Below are positions 9,110 to 17,612 of a DNA stretch of 64,000 bases, one piece after another. The stretch is taken from the NCBI GenBank assembly GCA_965246905.1, contig CBDFFZ010000009.1:62001-126000 (forward strand), in the 5' to 3' direction. How positions within the stretch are numbered: position 1 is the first letter of the stretch; the number at the start of each line of letters is the position of its first letter. The notes beneath the pieces are model-generated. The model was not told where the DNA came from and made no database searches. It worked only from the letters and a program-made list of their open reading frames with translations. Source of the DNA: UBA1952 sp965246905. GTDB lineage: Bacteria; Bacteroidota; Bacteroidia; Chitinophagales; Chitinophagaceae. A program made the position numbers and the translations under genes.

Positions 9110-9556
9110 ATGGAAAGGAATATAGAAGGGGCAGGGAAAGAGAATACGCTCGAAGACCTCATCATCCAGGACCTGATCATGGCCGAGTACATCGGGCGGC
9201 TGCTCGCACCGGCGAAGGAACAGCGGGACTATCCGCTCATGCCCCTGAAAGACTACACGCTCAACATCATCCCCGAGTGCGCGCCGATCGGTCACCTGAG
9301 ATCGCCCGTGCTGTTCGAAATGGCCAGGATCGTTAACAAAAGAGTGCTGCCCGCAGGACCGTTCCTGTCGAAAGCAGGCTTCTACATGTTCGGAAGCACC
9401 GGCAGCGATGAAACGCACTTCATCGACACGGGAAGCCTCAGGCAGCTGCTGCTCGATAACCGGGGAAACAGGATCGTGCGCGCATGCTACGGGGGCAAAG
9501 CAGTGATGGTCGCACTGGATAAACAGCTCCTGCTCGACAGCTGCGTCGCAGGCTGA
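9110..9556 (+). CDS. Unknown soluble protein, 148 residues
   Basis: ATG 9110 follows an A-rich leader (AATACAACTACCA), typical of Bacteroidota. The protein has no signal peptide or membrane segment. It starts acidic (MERNIEGAGKENTLEDLIIQ), has a middle LKDYTLNIIPECAPIGHLRS and ends VMVALDKQLLLDSCVAG. I recognise no family. A hairpin terminator follows at 9585. It is convergent with an XRE regulator. Confidence 0.55.
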   Translation: MERNIEGAGKENTLEDLIIQDLIMAEYIGRLLAPAKEQRDYPLMPLKDYTLNIIPECAPIGHLRSPVLFEMARIVNKRVLPAGPFLSKAGFYMFGSTGSDETHFIDTGSLRQLLLDNRGNRIVRACYGGKAVMVALDKQLLLDSCVAG

Positions 9557-9584
9557 GCAGAAATCGATATCTTAAAGCACAAAC

Positions 9585-9616
9585 AAAGGCATGGCGAAAG
9601 AAGTCATGCCTTTTTT
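9585..9616. terminator. Shared terminator between convergent genes
   Basis: Stem AAAGGCATG / CATGCCTTTTTT with a loop of about 10 bases. It ends the rightward 9110 gene and, read leftward, lies at the stop codon of the XRE gene. Confidence 0.8.
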
Positions 9617-9917
9617 ATCTGCCTGGCATTTCATCCGCCGGCTGCATGCCGCCAAGCAGATCGTCCACTGTCGTTCCGAGCCCCCTTGCGATCTGCCTGA
9701 GGTACAAATAGCTCGGGTTCACCCCGCCCTTCTCCAGCCGGTGCACCGACTGAATCTCCTTTCCGATCGAGTGCGCGAGCTCCTTGATCGTCATCCCCCT
9801 TTCCAGCCTCAGGTCGCGTACGCGCAGGCCGAGGTCCACGAGCAGCTCCCCGTTCAGGGCCTTCTCGATCTCCTTCCGCTTCTCGGCCTTCCGCTTTTTG
9901 CGCTCTTCGGGTGTCAT
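9615..9917 (-). CDS. XRE-family helix-turn-helix regulator
   Basis: A 100-residue protein. The first ~25 residues are a strongly basic, probably helical extension (TPEERKKRKAEKRKEIEK). Residues ~30-90 form an HTH_3/Cro-C1 domain: LGLRVRDLRLERGMTIKELA, then the recognition helix region GKEIQSVHRLEKGGVNPSY, then LRQIARGLGTTVDDLLGG. It should bind DNA as a repressor. It is transcribed away from the 10016 gene, about 100 bases off, so it may control that pair (inference). Confidence 0.85.
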   Translation of the reverse strand: MTPEERKKRKAEKRKEIEKALNGELLVDLGLRVRDLRLERGMTIKELAHSIGKEIQSVHRLEKGGVNPSYLYLRQIARGLGTTVDDLLGGMQPADEMPGR

Positions 9918-10015
9918 GGGAACCCAATACTATCCCGCAGGGTCAGAAATTCGTTCAACGGATGCGTTGATTAATCGTTTACGCGCTATACTTGCGCTTA
10001 AAATTATTTTCAACC

Positions 10016-10405
10016 ATGGATGACAACACCACGCAGGCCACACCCATGCCGCCGCCCATCGCCCCACCGCCGCTGACCGACCCGTCCCAGCCGCCGCCCG
10101 TGCTGAACATGCCCGGGGGGCCCGGCGACCGCTACCGGAAAGAGTTCCGGAAGATCATGGACAGCAACGAGGCCTACAGGGGCGCCTGGAACTGGGACGC
10201 ATTCCTCTTCGGCCCCCTCTGGTGCCTGGCCAGGGGATGCTGGATATGCGCCTTTGTCATTATCCTTTTCGTCTTCGTCTTTAACATCCGGGGACATCCC
10301 GTCCCCGCATGCATCGGCGCTGCGCTCTTCACGGGCTACCGCGGCACCTGGATCTACTACAATGTACGCGTCAAAAGCCTTCACATCCCCCAGCCCCTCA
10401 TCTGA
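10016..10405 (+). CDS. DUF2628-like small membrane protein
   Basis: A 129-residue protein from ATG 10016; the frame reaches back to 9992 but the later start is better placed. The first ~40 residues are Pro-rich (MPPPIAPPPLTDPSQPPP). The rest matches the DUF2628 pattern: NWDAFLFGPLWCLARGCW leading into two hydrophobic segments (CAFVIILFVFVFNI and the following ACIGAALFTGYRG). It should be an inner-membrane protein of unknown function. It lies 6 bases before a GYF_2 membrane protein, so the two likely form an operon. Confidence 0.7.
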   Translation: MDDNTTQATPMPPPIAPPPLTDPSQPPPVLNMPGGPGDRYRKEFRKIMDSNEAYRGAWNWDAFLFGPLWCLARGCWICAFVIILFVFVFNIRGHPVPACIGAALFTGYRGTWIYYNVRVKSLHIPQPLI

Positions 10406-10411
10406 TCAGCC

Positions 10412-11086
10412 ATGGATACATCGAAAAAAGAATGGTGGCGCCAGTCAGCCGGCGCACAGCAGGGCCCCGCGACCGCCGAAGAGATGAAAGCGCTCATCGG
10501 GTCCGGGGCGCTGAACGGCGCTTCGCTCGTATGGCGCGAAGGCATGCCGGCCTGGATGCCTTTGCAGTCGACGGACCTCAGGGACGCACTCAGAAAAGAG
10601 CCTGTCGCTTCACCCACGACGAAGACGGACGGCCCGGACGAGTCCGGCCGATGGTACAATAAAAAGAACAGGCTGTGGCTCTCGCTGCTCTTCTGGCCCC
10701 TCACGGTCTATGGGGTATACAAGACGGGCCTGCTCGAGCCGAAGACGAAAAAGATCCTCGGCATCGCCCTTGCCGCCCTGCTCGTCCTCGGGCTTATGAA
10801 CGGGGACGGCGACGGGGACGGCACAAAGCCCGGCATGGCAGCCAAGCCTTCGTGGGTCTCCTACTTCGACCATTCGGTGCCATGCGTCGAGCGCTATATT
10901 AAACGGTCGATGAACGACGCCGACAGCTACGAAAGCGTCAGCTGGGACCTGCCCGTGAAGAACGAAAGCGGGACCTGGCGTGTGCGCCATACGTTCCGGG
11001 GGCGCAATATGCTCGGCGGAAAGGTGATCGACACCAAAACCTTCATCGTCTCGAAGGACGGGCAGGAAGTGCTCGATATGTACTGA
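10412..11086 (+). CDS. GYF_2-domain (DUF4339) membrane protein
   Basis: A 224-residue protein. Residues 1-55 are a GYF_2 domain, with WWRQSAGAQQGPATAEEMK and LVWREGMPAWMPL as family marks; GYF-like domains usually bind Pro-rich peptides. A basic stretch and two hydrophobic segments follow at about residues 88-103 (LWLSLLFWPLTVYGVY) and 117-129 (ILGIALAALLVLG), then a Gly/Asp linker and a soluble domain with YIKRSMNDADSYESVSW. The Pro-rich N-terminus of the upstream protein is a natural candidate partner (inference). Confidence 0.75.
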   Translation: MDTSKKEWWRQSAGAQQGPATAEEMKALIGSGALNGASLVWREGMPAWMPLQSTDLRDALRKEPVASPTTKTDGPDESGRWYNKKNRLWLSLLFWPLTVYGVYKTGLLEPKTKKILGIALAALLVLGLMNGDGDGDGTKPGMAAKPSWVSYFDHSVPCVERYIKRSMNDADSYESVSWDLPVKNESGTWRVRHTFRGRNMLGGKVIDTKTFIVSKDGQEVLDMY

Positions 11087-11112
11087 CCATATAATAGTCC
11101 CGTGGAACGTGG

Positions 11113-11140
11113 GCCGGTGTCGATTTGATGCCGGCTTTTC
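11113..11140 (+). terminator. Weak terminator-like hairpin
   Basis: Stem GCCGG / CCGGC with a 13-base loop followed by TTTTCTTATTT, just after the GYF_2 gene. The stem is short, so the call is tentative. Confidence 0.45.
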
Positions 11141-11177
11141 TTATTTCTAAATGAATGCACTTCAATCCCCCGGGGGT

Positions 11178-11450
11178 TTAGCTTTCTTCTTCAACCCCAG
11201 CCCTGAGCTCATCCACGAGCTTATAGATGTTCAGCCCCAGGTCATTACATACCTGTTCACATCGGATCATGGCCCGATTCAGAGCTTCGGCAAGAGCATC
11301 GCCGAACAGGTAATCGCCTTCCATGTTCTGCGTATAGAAGAAGTCTTCGTTGGGCCGGAACACCTCGCCGTATTCACTTTTGAGCGACAGGAACAGGCGC
11401 TCAATGTCTTCCAGTGTGTTTATCTCAAAGCCGTTTGCCGGGATGGTCAT
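11178..11450 (-). CDS. Small orphan protein, paralogue of 22307-22588
   Basis: A 90-residue acidic protein starting at ATG 11450. It reads ITTLEDIERLF-like at the start (FEINTLEDIERLFLSLKSEY), then EVFRPNEDFFYT, and in the second half MIRCEQVCNDLGLNIYKLVD. Its order of motifs matches the 93-residue protein at 22307 closely (DVVRFFQSLYDEFDLAFHP, then FFLCDKAGLDLYEIGQEV), so the two are diverged copies of one family. The helical pattern with a late Cys/Asp-Leu-Gly box could suit a small antitoxin or immunity protein, but no partner is evident. Confidence 0.6.
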   Translation of the reverse strand: MTIPANGFEINTLEDIERLFLSLKSEYGEVFRPNEDFFYTQNMEGDYLFGDALAEALNRAMIRCEQVCNDLGLNIYKLVDELRAGVEEES

Positions 11451-11535
11451 AAGTATTTTAATTGATGGTCCGACGCCGAATATAGCGCCGTAAACGATCA
11501 GGCGGATCGTATAGTTGCCTTTGTTTGCATTGATC

Positions 11536-11781
11536 TTAGCGACGGGCTTGTTCCTTTATCCCGATCAAAATGTAGCCGGTCTGCTTTGTTCCAATACGCC
11601 TTTCCGCACGATCGTCCTGGCCCGTCGCATACTTGCTGTCCTTGCAGTAGCGCTCGGCATTGATCGTCGGTCTGATCCCATATTTTCCGAACTCTTCCAT
11701 CACAAGGCGCTCGGCCACCTTGTATTCTTCCATGCTGCCCACGTAGATCGAATCGAAGATATTGAAGGCCTCATTGCCCAT
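11536..11781 (-). CDS. Possible small orphan protein
   Basis: An 81-residue frame starting MGNEAFNIFDSIYVGSMEEY. It has normal amino-acid composition, no membrane segment and no family I know. Internal Met codons make the start uncertain; the ATG at the MEEYKVAERL position is an alternative. It lies on the same strand as the 11178-11450 gene, 85 bases upstream, so they could be co-transcribed. Confidence 0.4.
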   Translation of the reverse strand: MGNEAFNIFDSIYVGSMEEYKVAERLVMEEFGKYGIRPTINAERYCKDSKYATGQDDRAERRIGTKQTGYILIGIKEQARR

Positions 11782-12126
11782 TTTCCGCCGCCGCGACCAA
11801 AAATCCTGCTGTCATCCGGTCCATGGGCCGGCTTGCTTTAAGCGGCCTCCGAACTGCTTCCGGACATTACGGACCGGGTATTGTCGGCCACCAGCTTATA
11901 TTTAGTCTGCTTTTAATGTACTTTGGCACGCAATCGATAAAAAATATCCTTCTTCCCCATAACCGATACCGGTATTACGAACCAAAAAATTTCAGCCCCA
12001 TCGGAACACCAGCCTTGCGAAAGATGCATGGCCCAGATACGTATCCCCATGAACAGCCCAGCCAACTGCCGCCACAATAACAACGTCCTGCCAGAAGCTC
12101 GCCCCTCCCTGTTTACGAACGGGACC
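11782..12126. other. Intergenic stretch, no gene seen
   Basis: About 345 bases between divergent genes, presumably holding the promoter of the T9SS protein at 12127. No hairpin or coding frame of note. Confidence 0.35.
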
Positions 12127-13752
12127 ATGCACCTCTTCATTTTCTGTGCCATCTTACTGACTTCATTACGGCAGCAGCTGCACGCGCAGACGTACTACCG
12201 CGATTCCACTTTCGGCGCACTGGGCATCGCAATACCCAATAGCTATTCCTACCCACTGGGCGCAAGAAGCCATCAGGCCAGAAAGATATTGCTGCAACCG
12301 GATGGGAAAATTTTACTCGTGGGGGCAATAGCGGGCCAGACGCCGGTGGAGATCGTGCGGCTCAATATAAATGGCACTGTCGATACGACCTATGGCCAGC
12401 GCGGCTATTTCCAGGGATACGGGCTTTCCGGGCAAACACTTCACTTTGTCGATGCCGCACTTGCGCCCGATGGAAAAGTGATGGTCTGTTATCTGGCCAT
12501 CAGCGCTTCACTGAGCAATACCATGCTGTACCGGATCAGCGCCAACGGCACGCTCGACAACACCTTCGGCGCCGGTGGCCAGGTCACCCTCACCGACGGC
12601 CCTTCAAGCGGGCTCAACAGAATACTCTTTCAGCCCGATGGCAAAGCGATACTGGGGGGATCAAAGAATATCGGCCAGGTGAACTACTACGTCATATACC
12701 GCCTCAATACGAATGGCGCCCCCGACAACACCTTCGGCCTGAACGGGCGGATCGAAAATACCTATCCGCAATATGCGGCCGCCTCCACGGTTGCTGCGGC
12801 ACTGGCGCGGCAAAAGGACGGCAAGATCCTGATGTTCACTTTTATAAGTCCGGCCACCGCCGCCGGCGCCCGCTCGGCGGTGATCCGTTTCAAAACCAAT
12901 GGAACGGTGGACAGCGGCTTTGCGGTAAACGGCTGCCGGGAAATAGACTCCACCGATCTGGTGCCGTCCATGGCACTGGCCACCGATAGCGTTACCGGCG
13001 ACATTTACGCCTTCGCCAGTGCCGAGACCCCGCAGCCTTCGATCGTGAAGCTCAATGCCAATGGCGCGCTTGTAAATTCCTTTGGCGCTAATGGCCATGC
13101 CGTGGTAAATGCAGTGTCCTTTTCGCAGGTCCAGGGCGTTTACGGCTATCCGGCCTCTATGCTGCGCCAGACGAACGGCAAGTTCTTATTTGCGGGAATA
13201 TCCGATACGGGCGCTGCCAGCCACACCGTCATCTGCAGGCTCGATGCCAACGGGCAGCTGGACAATTCGTTCTGCAATGCCGGCATACTGGCCCTGCCGC
13301 GCAATGTGAGGGACGTACATATGGCTGCGGCAGTACAGGCCAATGGGGATATCCTGCTGGCGGGCACTACTTACGGAAAAATGGCCAACCGCTTCCCCTG
13401 GGACTCTACTTTTATGTACGTGATGCGCATCACCGATGGCTCGAAGCCAATTGTGCATCAGGGCATCGCGACCAGGGTCTCAGCAAGCGGAAATATCCAT
13501 GCCTATCCAAATCCCGTTGATGGAGGTAACATTCATCTGAGCTACGACGGCATCGATCCGGCGACCGCTTTGAGGGTGGACCTTTGCGACATGGCCGGCC
13601 GCATTATAAGTACCTGGTCGTTCCCTGTTGGAACAGCGAGTGGCCAGCTGGACCTTATAAGCGCGCATGCATTGCCCGCAGGCATGTATCTCTTGAAGGC
13701 CTACAGTGGCGCTGCCGGCTACCCGGTCATCAGGCTTACCGTCGCGCGCTGA
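12127..13752 (+). CDS. Delta-60 repeat protein with T9SS sorting domain
   Basis: A 541-residue secreted protein. The ATG at 12127 gives a clean signal peptide (MHLFIFCAILLTSLRQQLHA, cut after AQ); the frame opens earlier at 12028 but that part is not signal-like. The body is a chain of delta-60 beta-propeller repeats: LQPDGKILLVGAI, RLNINGTVDTTYGQRG, RISANGTLDNTFGAGG and similar, about one per 55-65 residues. The last ~80 residues are a type A T9SS sorting domain (AYPNPVDGG, LPAGMYLLKAY), so the protein should cross the outer membrane and be anchored or released. The ligand is unknown. It stands alone in an accessory region. Confidence 0.85.
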   Translation: MHLFIFCAILLTSLRQQLHAQTYYRDSTFGALGIAIPNSYSYPLGARSHQARKILLQPDGKILLVGAIAGQTPVEIVRLNINGTVDTTYGQRGYFQGYGLSGQTLHFVDAALAPDGKVMVCYLAISASLSNTMLYRISANGTLDNTFGAGGQVTLTDGPSSGLNRILFQPDGKAILGGSKNIGQVNYYVIYRLNTNGAPDNTFGLNGRIENTYPQYAAASTVAAALARQKDGKILMFTFISPATAAGARSAVIRFKTNGTVDSGFAVNGCREIDSTDLVPSMALATDSVTGDIYAFASAETPQPSIVKLNANGALVNSFGANGHAVVNAVSFSQVQGVYGYPASMLRQTNGKFLFAGISDTGAASHTVICRLDANGQLDNSFCNAGILALPRNVRDVHMAAAVQANGDILLAGTTYGKMANRFPWDSTFMYVMRITDGSKPIVHQGIATRVSASGNIHAYPNPVDGGNIHLSYDGIDPATALRVDLCDMAGRIISTWSFPVGTASGQLDLISAHALPAGMYLLKAYSGAAGYPVIRLTVAR

Positions 13753-14236
13753 GCAAAAAGCTGCAAGGCCGGGTAATTGTTCATACGACCGGCGCCTCAA
13801 TACCCTTGCCGCATCGATCACTCCAAATAAAAAAGCAAAGGTCCATAATGCCTGCCCTGTTGGTATAGGGCGGGAAGACTTCCTATTCATCAATGATTTC
13901 CGGGTAGCGGAACAAATACCCCCCTGGATAAGAGGGAGGGAGGTCGTGCAGTGATTTTCTTTTTATTCCCTGTCCTTCTTTATTCCTGCGCTCGATGCCA
14001 ATAGCTGAACGGCTCGTTTTAAGCAGCCTTGATCCAATCCGTGCTGCCTGCCCTGACATTCATACTCATTGTCGGTTTCGGCTGGATCATGAGCACCTAA
14101 AACATCACCGTTGAAATTCCGGCCTTCAGCTGTCTGGATTACATCGCAGCCGACATGACGCCGATAGAATGAGAATGATAAAAGCACTTGTATGTGCCTG
14201 CTGGTCATTCCATTGAATTCTGGTGGACGCCGTCTG
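13753..14236. other. Non-coding stretch before repeat array
   Basis: No gene. Short frames overlap here but look like chance. Around 14145-14210 there is a weak likeness to the array units downstream (AAAGCACTTGTATGTG and CTGCTGG), possibly a decayed first copy. Confidence 0.35.
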
Positions 14237-15105
14237 AAAACACTGACATAATGGTAGATAGATAGGTCCATGTGGAGGAAATAGGAAGAACCTGTTCAAT
14301 ATGAAATAGCGGCTTCAGGGTGTTGATGCGGTCTTGAACCTCTTTTTAAGAATTACCGGTCAGCCTGTTCAAAAACACTGACATAATGGTAGATGGTACG
14401 AACACCTGGGGGAACGGGAAGAACGTTTGTACAATAGGTTTTTTTAAGACTTTAAGATTCCCGTTGGCTCTTCTCTTGAAAAGAAATTGTAAGCGTTCAA
14501 AAACACTGACATAATGGTAGATGATAAGTGCACCTGTGATGAGAGGAGGAACTTAGGTGATAAGAGCTAATGAAGGATCAGGAATTCGTTTGCCGGACTG
14601 GATCTCACTTTTAGAATCACCAGGCAGCTTTTATAAAAACACTGACATAATGGTAGATGTATGTAGCACGTAGGACAGGAATACCTGGGAGAATAAACAA
14701 TGGTCTTTGGTTTTAGGAATCTCACTTTGGCGTATGAGCCGGCCGGGATTCTTTCAGACCAAAATCCGTATCGGAAAAGCACTGACATATTGGTAGGTGT
14801 ATGTGAATGCTGGTGGATGGAAGAACCTAATTAATAAGAAGGTTCCTGAAGCTGTTTGCCGTTGGATAGTCGCCATAATCGTTAACCTTTGGCTTTTACA
14901 AAAACACTGGCATGGACGTACAACCATAGCTCATAGGGAAGGACGTTATCGGAATTATGTTGGTAAAGATCCAAGCTGCAGAACCGATACTATAAGCGAC
15001 GGGTCCCATTTGCTTCCTGAGATCGTCCTGAGGTCTCTCTACAGGTTCCAGAAACACTGACAAAATGTTAGATGTAAGTCGCCTACAGGATAAGGATATC
15101 TGTGT
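14237..15105 (+). repeat. Array of seven ~130 bp diverged direct repeats
   Basis: Seven units share the core ACACTGACATAATGGTAGAT. The CACTG of the core lies at 14241, 14376, 14504, 14640, 14780, 14905 and 15055, giving periods of 135, 128, 136, 140, 125 and 150 bases. Copies 2-4 have an identical core; copy 5 has two changes, copy 7 three or so, and copy 6 is strongly decayed. A second, weaker box near GGAAGAACCT lies some 45 bases after the core in copies 1, 2, 3 and 5, and the ends of units 3 and 5 also resemble each other (GTTTGCCG, GCTTTTA). Unit lengths are not multiples of three and stops are frequent, so this is not a coding repeat. Spacing and unequal spacers do not fit CRISPR. Function unknown. 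Confidence 0.8.
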
Positions 15106-15240
15106 GAAAATTATCAATGCCCGGCAATCAGAAAGCCGGCACTCAGGTGGACACGTAGCCGAACGATCGCTTAAAGCAAAGTCGTCAATGATAAGCGGGC
15201 AACCTGTTCCGCCAGTAGCAGCTGTTCTTCGGACTTAAGA

Positions 15241-15302
15241 GAAGAGGACAATCAGTGTATAAATAAGAGAGGGGTATGTTATACGCTGATTGTCCTCTTT
15301 TC
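15241..15302 (+). repeat. 62-65 bp hairpin element, copy A
   Basis: The left arm AAGAGGACAATCAGTGTAT pairs with the right arm ATACGCTGATTGTCCTCTT, the only non-Watson-Crick pair being a G-U wobble. The loop contains AGAGAGGGGTATG. Copies B (16157), C (18043, inverted) and D (16965, inverted) share the arms and the loop. The copy sits between the repeat array and the 15436 gene. The 3' arm ends in TTTT, so it could also act as a terminator. Confidence 0.8.
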
Positions 15303-15435
15303 CTTCTGTCCAAGCCGACGGCATTCTACGTTCGGCCATAGGACAATAACAGAAAAGCGATAAGGCCAGCCAATATCGAATCAATGATCGCCGCTCTGGC
15401 TACCTTCGCGGGCCTGGGACGTCCCGGAACCAAAG

Positions 15436-15954
15436 ATGGACAGCACAAGGATCGTATTCCGGCTCAAAGACGAAAAGGCCGCGCCTGTAAAGCCGGTACA
15501 TAACCAAAGCTCCAGAAAGCAGAGAAAGATGCTCGCAGATCTGGTCCATACGGCAGCCTATGGGGAAAAGCATGTCCTGTGGGCACTGTTCCGAAACACG
15601 GATAAGAAGGAGTCCGGGTCCTACTCTCGCTTCAGGCAGGTTGACTGGTTGTCCGAAGATGTCGACGAACAGGCTGTGCTGGCCGAGCTGGCCATGCCGG
15701 ACGCTTTTCCGATGGAATACGAGCCGCTGCAGGGCGATGGCCTGTACATCCGGCTCGAATACGTCCTGAATGAAGTGAGGTCGATGCGCAGGCCAGGTAC
15801 GGGCGGGTTCATGTACTTTGGTTTCGATGGCACTTCATGGACTGCTGGCGTACCGATGGATGAATACGAAGCGGTCTGTATCGCCGAGGGCGTGATCGAA
15901 GTCATGCGGGGAGACGATCCCGAGGTCAGAGGTGTCAAAGTGAATCAGAATTGA
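15436..15954 (+). CDS. Unknown soluble protein, 172 residues
   Basis: The protein begins MDSTRIVFRLKDEKAAPVKP and has no signal peptide or membrane segment. A basic stretch (NQSSRKQRKMLADLVH) is followed by an acidic body and a beta-like region GGFMYFGFDGTSWTAGVPMD. I recognise no family. It is the only gene between the repeat array and the primase-like gene, with hairpin copies A and B on either side. Its stop codon lies inside the right arm of a GGTGTCAA inverted repeat. Confidence 0.55.
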   Translation: MDSTRIVFRLKDEKAAPVKPVHNQSSRKQRKMLADLVHTAAYGEKHVLWALFRNTDKKESGSYSRFRQVDWLSEDVDEQAVLAELAMPDAFPMEYEPLQGDGLYIRLEYVLNEVRSMRRPGTGGFMYFGFDGTSWTAGVPMDEYEAVCIAEGVIEVMRGDDPEVRGVKVNQN

Positions 15955-15958
15955 CACC
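15931..15958. repeat. 28 bp inverted repeat, first of a pair
   Basis: Arms GGTGTCAA and TTGACACC with a 12-base spacer, overlapping the end of the 15436-15954 gene. A second copy with the same arm and spacer lengths and 23 of 28 matching bases lies at 48363-48390, also just past a gene end. Confidence 0.6.
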
Positions 15959-16098
15959 GTGGTCTTTGTGGTCATTCCAGGATTTGGGTAGCGAAAAGAA
16001 GCAACTCAAACACCTTCAAGGCTTATTTCTGGTCCGGCAATACTACAAGATCACGAAGCTCTTTTGAGTCGGATAGCTTTTAAACCGTTACAGATACG

Positions 16099-16116
16099 AA
16101 GGTCACTATTGACCTT
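16099..16116. repeat. GGTCA-N4-TGACC palindrome
   Basis: AAGGTCA-CTAT-TGACCTT, perfect seven-base arms, 40 bases before hairpin copy B. Same family as the sites at 8743, 18170, 18207, 41772 and 41838. Confidence 0.6.
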
Positions 16117-16156
16117 GGACGATGGTGTTACACTCTTTAACCAGTCAGACACTCAC

Positions 16157-16221
16157 AAAAAAAGGGACATTCAGTGTATAAAAGAGAGAGAGGTATGTTT
16201 TACACTGAGTGTCTCTTTTTT
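16157..16221 (+). repeat. Hairpin element, copy B
   Basis: Arms GGGACATTCAGTGTA and TACACTGAGTGTCTC pair along 15 positions with only G-U wobbles, inside an A-run and a T-run. The loop has GAGAGAGAGGTATG. It lies between convergent genes (15436-15954 and 16318-17601), so it may also terminate both. Confidence 0.8.
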
Positions 16222-16317
16222 GTCCCCGCTTTCTCATCTGCGCGCATAAAAACCACTTGACCAACCGGCGTGTTCTGAGGCATGCCTGCCCTGTTTTATC
16301 TGCCAGCCCTGGCATCA

Positions 16318-17601
16318 CTACTTGTTGACGATTTCGGGTCGGTGGTGAGCACCGAATGGCTCGCCGTTGACATGCTCGTAGATGCCTGCGATCTCTTCTG
16401 CAATGCAGTGCCTCCTCTTGTCCCAGTGGCGGCTCACCGTCTTCAGCGACACGCCGCTCAACCTCGCCACTTCTTTCTTTGTCATCTTTCTGCCTTCGCT
16501 TTCGATCGTCTCGCGCGCCTTCTCGATAGCGCTAACGGAAGCGAACACTTTGATCAGCCCGTTGACCATTGAGGCGATCATGGTCTTTCGCTCTTTGCTC
16601 AGCCCGCAGCTCTTATTGAAGTGAAGGACCTTGATTGGTGGTTCCAGATCGGTACCGCCCGCTTCGTGAATGCGGTCGTACTCGTGGGCAATGGTCCTTT
16701 CCATTTCCCTTTGGTTCATCGGTCTCGTCGTGTGATTGTAGTTCACGTAGTTGATGAACGACTGGACCATCCGCAGACTGACGCCCGGATTGAGGTACAC
16801 GATCGATTGGGTGAGCGCGCGGAAGGTCGTGTGCTTCCTGCCGTCGGCGATGCTCAGGGGGATGTAGAGCTTGTGGTACGGTATCCCTTCGATGTCGAAC
16901 ACGGGCGCGCGCACGTCCACTTTGGTTTCCTGACTGATACTTGTGATGACCTGATCGATACCGTAAAAGGAGACACTCGGCATAAAACATACACCTCTAT
17001 TCTTTTTTACGCTGACTGTCTCTTTTTTTGTTCCTGGTTTAGTGACCTCAGAAGGCAGAACGATCGCCTCGCTCATGGGATTGAAGTACAAGTTCGGATC
17101 GTGCGGTATGATATGAGCTCTGCTGATGCCTTTAGCATTGAAGTCGATGTCCACGTCACCGAATCTATTCTTTGCGATCCAGTCGAATGCCTCGTTGTAG
17201 TTATTCCCGGATAGTCCATCAACCCTGATATAAAAGAACAGGCCTCTTCCGCCCGATGAGATGCCGCACAGGGCGATTGTATCTGTGTACTTTTTCACAA
17301 GGTCGTTCTTCACCAGCTCTGCCGCTTCGATGTTTTCCAGGCCATCAACGTCGTAGAAGATGTATTGTGAGAGCTGTATCAGTTTCTCTGTTTTCCTTTC
17401 GTCACCGAACATACCCGCCGGTGTGACGCACGGTAGCATTTCCTTTATTTTGTCGTACTCCTCACTTTTGTAAGAGCACCTGCGAAGCTTTGCGATCAAG
17501 GCTTTCTTCGGGTTGTCTCTAATGGTGCGCGCGAGCGTGGTTATATCCACCACCATATCTGGTTTGGCAGCCTTGTATCCCTTCTCGTAATGACTGAACA
17601 T
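16318..17601 (-). CDS. BT4734/VirE_N primase-like protein with C-terminal HTH
   Basis: A 427-residue protein from ATG 17601 (MFSHYEKGYKAAKPD). The frame also opens at 17709, but a terminator-like hairpin lies in that extension. Residues ~20-180 match the VirE N-terminal/BT4734 domain of Bacteroidota mobile elements: YIFYDVDGLENIEAAEL, IALCGISSGGRGLFFYI and the late GISRAHIIPHDPNLYFNP. That domain is related to archaeo-eukaryotic primases, so a role in element replication is likely. A second helical domain follows, and near the C-terminus a helix-turn-helix reads MTKKEVARLSGVSLKTVSRH. Residues ~191-212 are encoded by hairpin copy D, placed in the linker after the primase domain. Confidence 0.8.
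   Translation of the reverse strand: MFSHYEKGYKAAKPDMVVDITTLARTIRDNPKKALIAKLRRCSYKSEEYDKIKEMLPCVTPAGMFGDERKTEKLIQLSQYIFYDVDGLENIEAAELVKNDLVKKYTDTIALCGISSGGRGLFFYIRVDGLSGNNYNEAFDWIAKNRFGDVDIDFNAKGISRAHIIPHDPNLYFNPMSEAIVLPSEVTKPGTKKETVSVKKNRGVCFMPSVSFYGIDQVITSISQETKVDVRAPVFDIEGIPYHKLYIPLSIADGRKHTTFRALTQSIVYLNPGVSLRMVQSFINYVNYNHTTRPMNQREMERTIAHEYDRIHEAGGTDLEPPIKVLHFNKSCGLSKERKTMIASMVNGLIKVFASVSAIEKARETIESEGRKMTKKEVARLSGVSLKTVSRHWDKRRHCIAEEIAGIYEHVNGEPFGAHHRPEIVNK
16965..17029 (-). repeat. Hairpin element, copy D, inside the primase-like gene
   Basis: Read on the minus strand it gives GAGACAGTCAGCGTA, then a loop with AGAGGTGTATGTTTTA, then GAGTGTCTCC. It encodes about 21 residues (KKETVSVKKNRGVCFMPSVS) of the 16318-17601 protein. 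Where copies A, B and C read GTATAA, giving a stop in this frame, copy D reads GTAAAA, so the frame is kept open. Confidence 0.8.
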
Positions 17602-17612
17602 TTTATGGAAAT

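Noticed and set aside
8817..9125. 102-codon frame before the 9110 gene
   Set aside because: Begins within the tail of a terminator region and has random-looking composition.
13963..14271. 102-codon leftward frame as a gene
   Set aside because: Its first part reads through the array core in reverse and the rest lacks protein-like pattern.
14237..15105. Repeat array as a CRISPR
   Set aside because: The repeats are not identical, spacers are about 105-130 bases and unequal, and there are no cas genes in the window.
15241..16221. Hairpin copies A and B as plain terminators only
   Set aside because: They have T-runs and may terminate, but shared loop sequence and the copy inside a gene show that they are one repeat family.
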